Shown here piece after piece: positions 45,675 to 53,395 of a DNA stretch of 64,000 bases. Positions within the stretch are counted from its first letter, which is position 1. The number at the start of each line of letters is the position of its first letter. Origin of the DNA: Haloarcula nitratireducens. Its GTDB lineage: Archaea; Halobacteriota; Halobacteria; Halobacteriales; Haloarculaceae. Location of the stretch: contig NZ_RKLT01000001.1 of assembly GCF_019599505.1 (NCBI RefSeq), forward strand, positions 310,001 through 374,000, in the 5' to 3' direction. The notes beneath the pieces were generated by a model. The model was not told the DNA's origin. It made no database searches and saw only the letters and a program-made list of their open reading frames with translations. The position numbers and the translations under genes are program-made.

Positions 45675-46772
45675 ATGAACGACATCGACGTCGAGCCGGT
45701 CGAGGAGATAGACGCGCCGACAGGCGTAGACGCGCCCGACTACGTCCTCTACGGCGGGAAAGGCGGCGTCGGCAAGACGACCTGCGCCGCGGCGACGGCG
45801 CTGGCCTCCGCGCGCGACGGGACGTCGACGCTCGTCGTCTCGACGGACCCCGCTCACTCGCTTTCGGACACGCTGGAGACGGAGATTCCGGCCGAACCGA
45901 CGCGTATCCGCGACGACATTCCGCTGTACGCCGCCGAGATCGACCCCGAGGCCGCGATGGGCGAGGGCCCCCTCGGGATGGAAGAGGACGCGCTCGGCGG
46001 CCTCGGCGGGATGCTCGGCGGCGAGAACAGCCCGCTCGGTGGGGGCGGTAGCGGTGGACCGGGCGCGGGCACCGCCGGCGACGACCCCATCGGCGGCGAC
46101 GACGGCCTCCTGGGCGGGTCGATGCCCGGCGCGGACGAGGCCGCGGCGATGCGGCTCCTCCTCGATTACGTCGACGACCCCCGATTCGACCGCGTCGTCA
46201 TCGACACCGCGCCGACCGGTCACACGCTCCGCCTGCTGGAACTCCCCGAGACGATGGACTCGATGGTCGGGAAGATCCTCCAGCTCCGCGAGCGCTTCTC
46301 GGGGATGATGGGGAACCTCACCGGGATGTTCGGCGGGAACGACGAGGACGTCGACCCGGAGGAGGGAATCGAGGACCTGCGGGAACTGAGCGACCGCATC
46401 GAGCACTTACGCGGCATCTTACGCGACCCGGCGAAGACCGACTTCCGAATCGTGATGGTGCCCGAGGAGCTCTCCGTGGTCGAATCCGAGCGACTGCTCG
46501 GACAGTTAAACGAGTTCGGGATCCCGGTCGGTACCGTCGTCGTCAATCGGGTGATGCAAGACCCGAGCGAGGTGCTCGGTCGCGACGTGGATATCGCCGG
46601 GCCGAACCACGACGACTGCGAGTTCTGCGCCCGCCGCTGGCAGGTCCAGCAAGACGCGCTCACCCGCTCACAGGACCTGTTTCGCGGGCACGAGGTGCGC
46701 CGCGTCCCGCTGTTCGCGGAGGAGGTCCACGGCGAGCGACTGTTAGCCGTCGTCGCCGCCTGCCTGGATTGA
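45675..46772 (+). CDS. ArsA/Get3-family ATPase with Gly-rich insert
   Basis: A 365-residue ATPase. The deviant Walker A GGKGGVGKTTCAA starts at residue 27, DPAHSLSDTL near residue 58 is the family switch, and DTAPTGHTLRLLELPE near residue 177 is the Walker B/A-motif. It lacks the arsenite-binding cysteine triad of ArsA, favouring a Get3-like role in tail-anchored protein targeting or an unknown client. Residues ~95-150 form a Gly/Ser-rich low-complexity insert (e.g. GLGGMLGGENSPLGGGG) in the helical client-binding region. Confidence 0.88.
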   Translation: MNDIDVEPVEEIDAPTGVDAPDYVLYGGKGGVGKTTCAAATALASARDGTSTLVVSTDPAHSLSDTLETEIPAEPTRIRDDIPLYAAEIDPEAAMGEGPLGMEEDALGGLGGMLGGENSPLGGGGSGGPGAGTAGDDPIGGDDGLLGGSMPGADEAAAMRLLLDYVDDPRFDRVVIDTAPTGHTLRLLELPETMDSMVGKILQLRERFSGMMGNLTGMFGGNDEDVDPEEGIEDLRELSDRIEHLRGILRDPAKTDFRIVMVPEELSVVESERLLGQLNEFGIPVGTVVVNRVMQDPSEVLGRDVDIAGPNHDDCEFCARRWQVQQDALTRSQDLFRGHEVRRVPLFAEEVHGERLLAVVAACLD

Positions 46773-46782
46773 TAGAATTGTT

Positions 46783-46838
46783 GTAGTCGTTTACCGGTAA
46801 TCGTCGTACCGGAGTCGACGATACCGGTAAGAGACTAC
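46783..46838. terminator. Long inverted repeat between convergent genes
   Basis: Arms GTAGTC...TTACCGGTA-TCGTCG (46783-46806) and CGACGATACCGGTAA...GACTAC (46816-46838) pair over most of their length with a one-base bulge and a small mismatch. A third partial copy of the TACCGG core lies in the loop. It sits between the stops of the ArsA-like and SDR genes, so bidirectional termination is likely. Confidence 0.6.
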
Positions 46839-46853
46839 GACGATCCGTATGAG

Positions 46854-47687
46854 CTACTCGATCAGCCGCCGCACCAGCGAGAGGCCCGCGTCGCGCCACC
46901 TCGCGGGAAGGTGGCGGGCCATGAGGAGGTACTTCGCGCTCTCGCCGACCGGATAGCGCGGTTCGGGGTCGCTCGCGTTGGCCGCGTCCCGAATCGTGAG
47001 CGCGACGGCCCCCGGAGTGACAGAGAGCGCGTCCTGCACGCCGGCTAATCGCGAGTCTTCCTGTGCTCGATAGAGCCAGTCGTACGCGCCGGTGTGTTCC
47101 GGGTCGTCTCGTTCGTTCTCCTCGTCTTCGACCACCGAATCAGTCCCTCGTCGGACGGGACCGGGTTCGACCAGCACCACGTCCACGTCGAACTCGGACG
47201 CCTCGACGCGAAGCGCGTCGCTCAGCCCTTCGAGCCCGAACTTCGAGGCGGCGAACCCGCCCTGCCCCGGCATCGAGAGTCGGCCGGCGACGCTGGAGAC
47301 GTTGACTATCGTCCCGTTCTCCCGAGCGCGCATGTGGGGGAGGACCGCCCGAATCATCCGGTGCGGGCCCAGCAGGTTCACGTCGAGTCCAGCCTCGAAG
47401 TCGGCCGTCGAGACGTCCTCGACGGCACCGAAGTGAGCCGACCTCGCGGCGTTGACCAGACAGTCGATCCGCCCTTCCTCGGCGACGACGTCTTCGACGA
47501 CCCGCGTACACTCCCGCGCGTTCGTCACGTCGAGCTCGGCGGTCTCGCAGCCGTCGTCTGCGAGGGCTGCCACGTCCGCTTCCTCGCGCGCGGTTGCCCA
47601 CACGATCCAGTCGTCGTCCAGAAAGGCCTCGGCGGCCGCTCGACCGATGCCCGAGGCCGCGCCAGTGATCAGCACCGTCTTGCCCAT
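46854..47687 (-). CDS. SDR-family protein lacking the catalytic tyrosine
   Basis: A 277-residue classical short-chain dehydrogenase fold. TGAASGIGRA binds the cofactor, and LDVNLLG and IVNVSSVAGRLS (Ser131/132) follow. Where YxxxK is required the protein has FAASK (Phe145, Lys149), and the NNAG motif reads NAARS. The proton-donating tyrosine is therefore missing, so normal oxidoreductase chemistry is doubtful. It might be a regulatory or binding protein. Convergent with the ArsA-like gene. Confidence 0.82.
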   Translation of the reverse strand: MGKTVLITGAASGIGRAAAEAFLDDDWIVWATAREEADVAALADDGCETAELDVTNARECTRVVEDVVAEEGRIDCLVNAARSAHFGAVEDVSTADFEAGLDVNLLGPHRMIRAVLPHMRARENGTIVNVSSVAGRLSMPGQGGFAASKFGLEGLSDALRVEASEFDVDVVLVEPGPVRRGTDSVVEDEENERDDPEHTGAYDWLYRAQEDSRLAGVQDALSVTPGAVALTIRDAANASDPEPRYPVGESAKYLLMARHLPARWRDAGLSLVRRLIE

Positions 47688-47744
47688 GAACGGTCGGACA
47701 CGCGCCGGACAATTAAGCCCACCCGCTTGCGTCTCGCCGGCCGC

Positions 47745-48560
47745 CTAAATCTCGGCTTTCACGTCGTCGGCGTACTTATCGGCCAGCCGCGTCGGTTCCG
47801 GGAGTTTGTAGCCGCCGGCGGTCGCCGACACGAGGTCCGCGGCCGTCCCCGCGCTCACGCGGTGACCGGGACTGACGATGAGGGGATTGATGTGCTGTTT
47901 CGAGGATTCGTACTGCCGCGTCTGGACGGCGTACCCGATGAGGGTACCCGCCGCGGCAGTCTCGACTTCCTCGTCGGCCTCGATGGGGACGCGCGTGCCC
48001 GTCGGCAGTTTGCGGTCGAGCGGCTCCCGCGGCGTCCCACAGAGTAGGTTCTTGGCGACGCCGACGGTCGGGACATTGAGCGTCACGCCGACGTGCGTCG
48101 CCAGTCCGGCCTCTCGATAGTGGATGCGCCCGCTGCCGTCGACGAAGACCACGTCGGGGTCGCTGTCGAGTTCCGAAAAGGCCGAGAGGATGGCTCCGCC
48201 CTCGCGGAAGGAGAGGAGTCCGGGCACGTACGGAATCTCGGCGGGTTCGACGGCGTAGACCCGTTCGATCACCTCGCGGCCCCGCAGGACGACGATGGCC
48301 GACACGGCTCGGTCGCCGACGAACGCCTGATCGACGCCGGCGACGAGCGGTCGGTTCGCGGGAACGTCCTCGCCATCGCTCCCCGCTCCGATTTCGCCGA
48401 GCGTCGCCTGTTCGGCCGGCCCGTCGAGAGCGACGGCGTCCGGGTCGAAGTCGTGGTCGTCCTCGAACACCGCCGTCGCCGCGATCTCGCGCTGGAGATC
48501 CTCCATCTCCGCGGTCGAGAGCGAGGGGTCCGGGACGAACGTCGGATTGGTGACCTCCAT
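47745..48560 (-). CDS. nfi: Endonuclease V
   Basis: A 271-residue protein with the Nfi core: VAGVDQAFVGDRAVSAIVVL (first catalytic Asp), IPYVPGLLSFREGGAILSAF (damage-recognition PYxP wedge and Glu), VFVDGSGRIHYREAGLATHVGV and VAKNLLCG. It cuts near deaminated inosine in DNA or RNA. N-terminal ~60 residues are a linker-like acidic extension. The start at 48560 is one base after the rhomboid stop, so they are probably one operon. Confidence 0.92.
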   Translation of the reverse strand: MEVTNPTFVPDPSLSTAEMEDLQREIAATAVFEDDHDFDPDAVALDGPAEQATLGEIGAGSDGEDVPANRPLVAGVDQAFVGDRAVSAIVVLRGREVIERVYAVEPAEIPYVPGLLSFREGGAILSAFSELDSDPDVVFVDGSGRIHYREAGLATHVGVTLNVPTVGVAKNLLCGTPREPLDRKLPTGTRVPIEADEEVETAAAGTLIGYAVQTRQYESSKQHINPLIVSPGHRVSAGTAADLVSATAGGYKLPEPTRLADKYADDVKAEI

Positions 48561-48561
48561 G

Positions 48562-49509
48562 TCAGAAGGGACCGCGACCGCCGGGACCACCCGGGCCACC
48601 GGGACCGCCCGGACCGCCACCGCCGCGGCCGAACTGGAGCTGGCCGGGTATCCGCGCGCGGTTCTTGACCTTCTTCCCGTACCACAGGCCGATCCCGAGG
48701 CCGATGAGGTGTGCGGTGTGGGCGATGTTCCCGCCGAGCAGTCCCGCCGCGCCGGGCGAGAGCGTGCCGAAGACGCTCAGTAGCAGATAGAAGCCGGTGA
48801 TCGCCCAGATGGGGACCGGAATCAGGAAGTAGAGGTACACGCGCAGGTCGGGCTTCAGCACCGTCAGGAAGCCCAGGATGGCGAGCGCGGCCCCGCTGGC
48901 TCCGAGGACGCCGTAGCCGCCCCCGCTCTGGACCATCTGCAGGCCGATCTGGCCGAGGCCGGCGAGCACCCCCGAGGCGAGGAAGAAGATGGCGTACTTC
49001 TTCGAGCCGAGCTGTTGCTCGACGATGCGGCCGAAGAAGTAGATGATGATGCCGTTACCGAGGATGTGGTAGAACGAGAAGGGCTGGTGAGAGAAGACCG
49101 AGGTCACCCACGTCCAGACGTACTCGGGGTGATCGGGACTGAGGACGAACAGGGTCTGGAACAGCTGTCGGCTTCCCGTCCCCAGCAGGACGACGTGTTC
49201 GAGCGCGAAGACGATCGCCATGACGGTCAGGAACAGATAGGTGACGTTCCCGCGGAAGTAGCCGAGCACGCCGCCGGGTCCCGTATTTAGGCCGACGCGG
49301 CTGGCCATCCCGCCGCTCTGGTCCCCGCCGCTGCTCGTCACGCTGTCGTCGAACCCGCTGTCGAACACGCCGCTCGGGTCGTTCCAGTCGCTCAACCCGG
49401 GGCAGTCGTGGGCCTCCGGTAAGCGATGCTCGCCGCAGTAGGTGCCGCCGCAGTGCCCACACTGGTAGGGCATGTTCTCCTCCTTGCCACAGGCGTCGCA
49501 CTCCGACAT
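48562..49509 (-). CDS. AN1 zinc finger-rhomboid protease fusion
   Basis: A 315-residue protein. Residues 4-36 form a perfect AN1-type zinc finger (Cys4, Cys7, Cys17, Cys20, Cys25, His28, His34, Cys36). Then follow a polar linker and about six membrane segments of a rhomboid protease with nucleophile Ser205 (GASG) and catalytic His267 (AHLIG). The C-terminus is a GPGG repeat tail. AN1 plus rhomboid is a known haloarchaeal arrangement. It cleaves membrane protein segments; the finger may bind ubiquitin-like (SAMP) proteins or nucleic acid. Upstream partner of endonuclease V. Confidence 0.92.
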   Translation of the reverse strand: MSECDACGKEENMPYQCGHCGGTYCGEHRLPEAHDCPGLSDWNDPSGVFDSGFDDSVTSSGGDQSGGMASRVGLNTGPGGVLGYFRGNVTYLFLTVMAIVFALEHVVLLGTGSRQLFQTLFVLSPDHPEYVWTWVTSVFSHQPFSFYHILGNGIIIYFFGRIVEQQLGSKKYAIFFLASGVLAGLGQIGLQMVQSGGGYGVLGASGAALAILGFLTVLKPDLRVYLYFLIPVPIWAITGFYLLLSVFGTLSPGAAGLLGGNIAHTAHLIGLGIGLWYGKKVKNRARIPGQLQFGRGGGGPGGPGGPGGPGGRGPF

Positions 49510-49589
49510 TGCCCTCACTTAGAGAGGGTCGTGCAAATGGATTGTGTTTATTCGGTCCCGCGAGCGGAAAAACGGTCGTCGCGCGAGAG

Positions 49590-50528
49590 CTACTCGTCGG
49601 CGTCCGGGCGGTCGTCGGTCACGCGGAGGACCCCGATCCACGCGGGCGCACCGTCGTACTCGACGTCGCCGCCCGACACTTCGACGGTGAGGCGCTCGCC
49701 GTCGGCGCGGACGCCGGTGAACGTCGAATCGAACGATTTCAGTTCACCTTCGTCGCTGGATTCGATCTTTCCGAAGAACCAGTCTCGGTCGTCCGTCGCG
49801 GTGATGCGCGCCGGGGATTCGCCCATGAGCTCACACTGCTCGTAGCCGAACATCTCCGCGAGCTTCTGGTTCACGTAGGCGAACTCGCGGTCTTGGACGA
49901 TACAGACGCCGGCGATCTCCTGTTCGACCAGCCGCTGGTACCACGAGAGGGCGTTCCAGAACTGCTCCTCGGTCCGGCACTGGGAGACGGCGTTCTCGAC
50001 GCGGTTGGCCAGCACCTCGTACTGGTCGGTGCCGGTCTCCTTCTGCATGTAGTCGGTGACCCCCGCGGCGATGGCGTCGCTGGCGATCTCCTCGCTGCCC
50101 TGCCCGGTAAAGAGGATGAAGGGCACGTCGGTGTACTGCTCGCGCACGATCTCGAGGAACTCCAGCCCGTCCATGTTGGGCATCTGGTAGTCGCTGACGA
50201 TGCAGTCGATGCGGCTCTCGCGTAGGTGGTCCATCGCCGCGACCGCGCTCGTCTCGGTGACGACGGTGAAGTCGTCGTTGATGCGTTCGAGGAAGGTCTG
50301 GAGTAGCTCGCCGATCTGCGGGTCGTCGTCGACGTGGAGGACGCGGATCCCCTGCGCGTCCTGCATCTTCGCCAGCGGGACCGGGACCTCCGTGTGCGAC
50401 TCCTCCGTCGATCCCGACGACTGCGTGCGGATGAACGGAACGCTGCGGTTCGACGCGCGCCGGCTCCCCCGAATCGAACTCCGCGACAGTTCGACGGTCT
50501 CGGCCGGGAACGCGGAACTACCGTCCAT
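49590..50528 (-). CDS. Response regulator with REC and PAS domains
   Basis: A 312-residue protein. Residues ~61-170 are a receiver domain with acidic cluster HVDDD and phospho-acceptor Asp113 (IVSDYQMPNMDG). Residues ~195-310 are a PAS domain (QEIAGVCIVQDREFAYVNQKLAEMFGY). There is no kinase or DNA-binding output, so it probably relays a signal to another protein. The start at 50528 gives a basic, Ser-rich 54-residue N-terminus; a start at 50366 (MQDAQGIRVL) is an alternative. Confidence 0.87.
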   Translation of the reverse strand: MDGSSAFPAETVELSRSSIRGSRRASNRSVPFIRTQSSGSTEESHTEVPVPLAKMQDAQGIRVLHVDDDPQIGELLQTFLERINDDFTVVTETSAVAAMDHLRESRIDCIVSDYQMPNMDGLEFLEIVREQYTDVPFILFTGQGSEEIASDAIAAGVTDYMQKETGTDQYEVLANRVENAVSQCRTEEQFWNALSWYQRLVEQEIAGVCIVQDREFAYVNQKLAEMFGYEQCELMGESPARITATDDRDWFFGKIESSDEGELKSFDSTFTGVRADGERLTVEVSGGDVEYDGAPAWIGVLRVTDDRPDADE

Positions 50529-50982
50529 CGTTAGCCCCCGTCCCCGTCGCCGATGTCGGCGCGCCTTCGTTGCTATTCAAACGTGACCGAAATATTTCAC
50601 GATGGCGGCTCGACCCGCTCTCGAGGGAGGTCCGATCCGTCGACCGCGAGAGGGGTCGTCTCGTGTGTTCGTGGCTGGCCATCTGTACTGAACTCTGCAC
50701 GTCTATACGACGGCGGACCACAAAACGATACTGATAGTGTCGGTAGTCACCAATTAACGATTACAGAGAGTGGGGTGAGGACGAATATCGCCGGCAGGGA
50801 CTGAATTGGACACGAGATAGGTCGGGGCCGCTCTCTCCAGTGTCACGTCGTCTGCTCGTCTGAGCGGTTTCGGGTCGCTCCGGTAGCTAAGCGTATATTA
50901 ATCTGTAGTTTTTATTACTTAATACATGTAAGAACACTTCAGAAATATTTAATATCCAACCGTCAGATAATACGAGTGTATC
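50529..50982. other. Intergenic, turning AT-rich from ~50880
   Basis: 454 bp without a convincing gene. A 10-bp palindrome gaaatatttc at 50589-50598 may be the TATA region for the REC-PAS gene. From about 50880 the GC content falls to roughly one third. A promoter for the micro-protein at 50983 lies at 50943-50955. Confidence 0.5.
50943..50955 (+). promoter_or_regulatory. TATA-like box of the micro-protein gene
   Basis: AAATATTTAATAT ends about 28 bp before the ATG at 50983, a normal distance for a leaderless haloarchaeal transcript. Confidence 0.5.
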
Positions 50983-51114
50983 ATGTCCGATACCACGATG
51001 ACGAAGTTCCTCTCGGAACACCCACGAATGGCCGGCGCACTGTTCACGATCCTCCTCCTGCTCACGCAGGCCGGAAATGCAGCTGGAAGAAATGCTGTGA
51101 TCAGTGGCCCGTAG
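50983..51114 (+). CDS. 43-residue membrane micro-protein, DUF7503-like
   Basis: The frame reads MSDTTMTKFLSEHPRMAGAL followed by a hydrophobic stretch (FTILLLLTQAGNAA) and a short polar end. SEHPRM-G-LFT-LLLL-QAGNAA is, in my recollection, a widespread haloarchaeal family named DUF7503, of unknown function. One membrane segment with a possible signal-like cut after NAA is predicted. A TATA-like box is ~28 bp upstream. It converges on the CHAT protease gene, whose stop is 76 bp away, and lies in the same AT-rich island as the last part of that gene. Confidence 0.72.
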   Translation: MSDTTMTKFLSEHPRMAGALFTILLLLTQAGNAAGRNAVISGP

Positions 51115-51190
51115 TTTATCGAATAATTACCAGCGGAACTGGAACGGCAGCGGCTTTATATTGGCAGTTCGATTAGACAGACAATAGTTC

Positions 51191-53266
51191 TTAGAATACA
51201 CTGTTAATATCCAATGTACTGCTCCAGTGGACATCTCCGGATATCCTAACAGGCCCTTCTTCGAGTTGTAGGAACTCTCCGAGTTCTTCTTTAGAGAGAC
51301 TGAAAGTATCGATATGCCCTGAGCTTAGATAATACGAATTATGCTCTTTTAAAAAAGGAGTCAGGATACTTCCAAGCCCTCTTTCGTCAGTTGCGTAAGC
51401 AGTCATTTCCACATTAAAATAGTCGCCCTCTTTCTCAATTTCTAAGAGGTCGGGGGTACCACTCCCAGGCTGCGTCACCGTAATCCCCCCATCTCCGACC
51501 ACGATGTACTGGCCGCCGAGGATGCTCTCGTCGCGGGCGATCGTGAGCGCGGCTCGGAGCGGGAACCCGCAGTTGAGCAGGCGGGCGACGGTCTCGCCGA
51601 TCTTGACCGCGCCGTCGTTGAGCACCTCGTTGAGGGTGACGATGCCGCCGATGGCACCGCCGTCGATGAGCCCCAGTCCCTGTTGGTAGGAGCTACAGGC
51701 GTTCAAGAGGAAGGTGTCGACGCCGACGCTATCGAGCGTTCGCACGTCGAGCGCGCCGTCCTCGCAGGTGAACCCGTCGGCGTCGATGTGGCCGATGTAG
51801 TGGAAGAAGTCGCTCTGCCGGGCGAGCGCGTCGGCCAGTTCGTCCGTCGTCAGGTTCTCGCGGACGGTGATGTCGAAGGGCAGGTCCTCGCGGTTGCCGT
51901 ACACCTCGTCGGCGATCTGACGCTCTTCAGCCATTCTGGCGTCGTTCTGGACGACGGTGATGGAGATGTCGCCGTCGGCGGCCTCCCGGTCGAGGCGGTT
52001 CTTGAAGGCCTCGGGGGTGAGCTTGCTCGCGCCGATGGGGACGCCGTCGCCGATCCACGCCTGTTCAAGCGTGGACTCGGACTGCGGTTCGACGTAGTCG
52101 GTCTGGACGGCGGCGGGCTCGGCGCTCGCGGCCCGCGTGAAGTCCGACGAGCGGGTGAACTCCTGTTCGACGCTCGCGGTCACGCTGGTCTGTGTCTTCT
52201 GGTGAGGCTGATGGGTCCGGACGATGGCGAGGTCGTCGACGACGAACGGCAGCTGCTCGGCGTTTCGGGCCACCGGGTCGACGTGGGCGGTCAAGCGCCA
52301 CTCCGGGACGTGCTCCTCGACGACGTCGTAGGGTACGGTCAGGTACTCCGCAACCTGCTCGGCCAGCGGTCGGTAGTACAGCGACTCGAAGTCGAGGTCG
52401 ACGTACGGCTCGACCGCGCGGCGCTCGTGGAGGTCGATCTCGTAGTAGCCCTCCGTCCGAGTGAGACAGTCGAGGAAGAACAACTGCTTGAGCACTCGCT
52501 CGACTTCGCGCTCGTAGCCGTCGGGTCCGGTCAGCGCGTGCTCGAAGCCGTCGTCCGTCGTCAACCGCGGGGACGGCCCCGGCCGAACCGACGCGCCCAG
52601 ATAGTACGCGAGCGGCGCGGCGACGAATATCGAGGGGAGGTCCGGCGGGAGTTCGAGGTGGACGCCGGTGTCTGGGCGCTCGACGCCCGAAGGGACGTCG
52701 AGGCTGTCGCCCAGTTCCAGCGCGGGCGGGTGACCGCGGAGCGTCGGATAGGAGCGCTCGGGGTCGGTCGTCTTCAGCGCGGAGCCGAACGTCTCGACGG
52801 CGGCCATCATGTCGAGCGGGTCCTCGGTCGTGGTCACCGTCGCCGCGGGGCGGTCGTGACGCGAGCGCGCGCCGACGCGCACCTCGGTGGGCTCGCCGAA
52901 GTCGATGCGGGTCTGCTCCATGTCGACGCTGACTTCGAACTCGGCGTCGGCGCGGAGATACGTCTTGATGCGCGTACAGAGGTCGATGCTGTAGGAGCCG
53001 TCGGGGACCGCCTCGGCCTCGAACTGCTTGACCTCCGCGACCATGTTCCCCTCGGCGTCGCGGACGTAGACCGGGACGACGGTCGGGAGGACGATCTCGC
53101 TCGTTCGGATGGCGACGGCCGACCCGACCGGGAAGTGGAAGGCGTCGGCGTCGACCGGCGTCGGCGAGACGGGCGAGGGCGTGTGGAGTCGGTAGCGCTG
53201 GCGCTCGATCCGGTCGATGATCTCGATCCCGGGCCTGTCGTCGAGCGTGGTGAACGTCAGCGTCAT
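51191..53266 (-). CDS. CHAT-domain caspase-like cysteine protease
   Basis: A 691-residue cytoplasmic protein. The C-terminal half holds a CHAT domain: FFHYIGHIDADG (His489/His493, the GH-G-like histidine) and TFLLNACSSYQQG (Cys524) form the Cys-His dyad; EVLNDGAVKIGETVARLLNCGFPLRAALTIARDE is the typical following helix. Residues 1-400 contain beta-rich and helical regions I do not recognise. After residue ~598 comes an unusual ~93-residue tail whose DNA is about 40% GC, against about 65% for the rest of the gene. A near-perfect 25-bp palindrome is 24-48 bp upstream of the ATG. CHAT proteases elsewhere act in cell death or defence pathways; that role here is inference. Confidence 0.88.
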   Translation of the reverse strand: MTLTFTTLDDRPGIEIIDRIERQRYRLHTPSPVSPTPVDADAFHFPVGSAVAIRTSEIVLPTVVPVYVRDAEGNMVAEVKQFEAEAVPDGSYSIDLCTRIKTYLRADAEFEVSVDMEQTRIDFGEPTEVRVGARSRHDRPAATVTTTEDPLDMMAAVETFGSALKTTDPERSYPTLRGHPPALELGDSLDVPSGVERPDTGVHLELPPDLPSIFVAAPLAYYLGASVRPGPSPRLTTDDGFEHALTGPDGYEREVERVLKQLFFLDCLTRTEGYYEIDLHERRAVEPYVDLDFESLYYRPLAEQVAEYLTVPYDVVEEHVPEWRLTAHVDPVARNAEQLPFVVDDLAIVRTHQPHQKTQTSVTASVEQEFTRSSDFTRAASAEPAAVQTDYVEPQSESTLEQAWIGDGVPIGASKLTPEAFKNRLDREAADGDISITVVQNDARMAEERQIADEVYGNREDLPFDITVRENLTTDELADALARQSDFFHYIGHIDADGFTCEDGALDVRTLDSVGVDTFLLNACSSYQQGLGLIDGGAIGGIVTLNEVLNDGAVKIGETVARLLNCGFPLRAALTIARDESILGGQYIVVGDGGITVTQPGSGTPDLLEIEKEGDYFNVEMTAYATDERGLGSILTPFLKEHNSYYLSSGHIDTFSLSKEELGEFLQLEEGPVRISGDVHWSSTLDINSVF

Positions 53267-53289
53267 TGTTTACTTCCTACCGATATCCC

Positions 53290-53314
53290 AGTAGTTGGTA
53301 CGTACCGAACTACT
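53290..53314. promoter_or_regulatory. 25-bp near-perfect palindrome overlapping the CHAT promoter
   Basis: Left arm AGTAGTT-GGTAC and right arm GTACC-GAACTACT pair with a single unpaired base, centred on GGTACGTACC. The site spans positions -24 to -48 relative to the CHAT start at 53266, where a TATA box would be, and lies in the divergent gap with the DUF5788 gene. A repressor bound here would block the protease promoter. Confidence 0.6.
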
Positions 53315-53395
53315 ATTCGAGAAGACGAAAAAGTTACCGGCGGTTATTCCCGGCGAGCGAAGCGAGTAAGACCCCGCGGGTCGAAACCGGAGACA

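Noticed and set aside
51683..53395. Long open frame on the plus strand opposite the CHAT gene
   Set aside because: It is an antisense shadow produced by GC-rich codon bias. Only its end, from the GTG at 53396, has family-like protein sequence.
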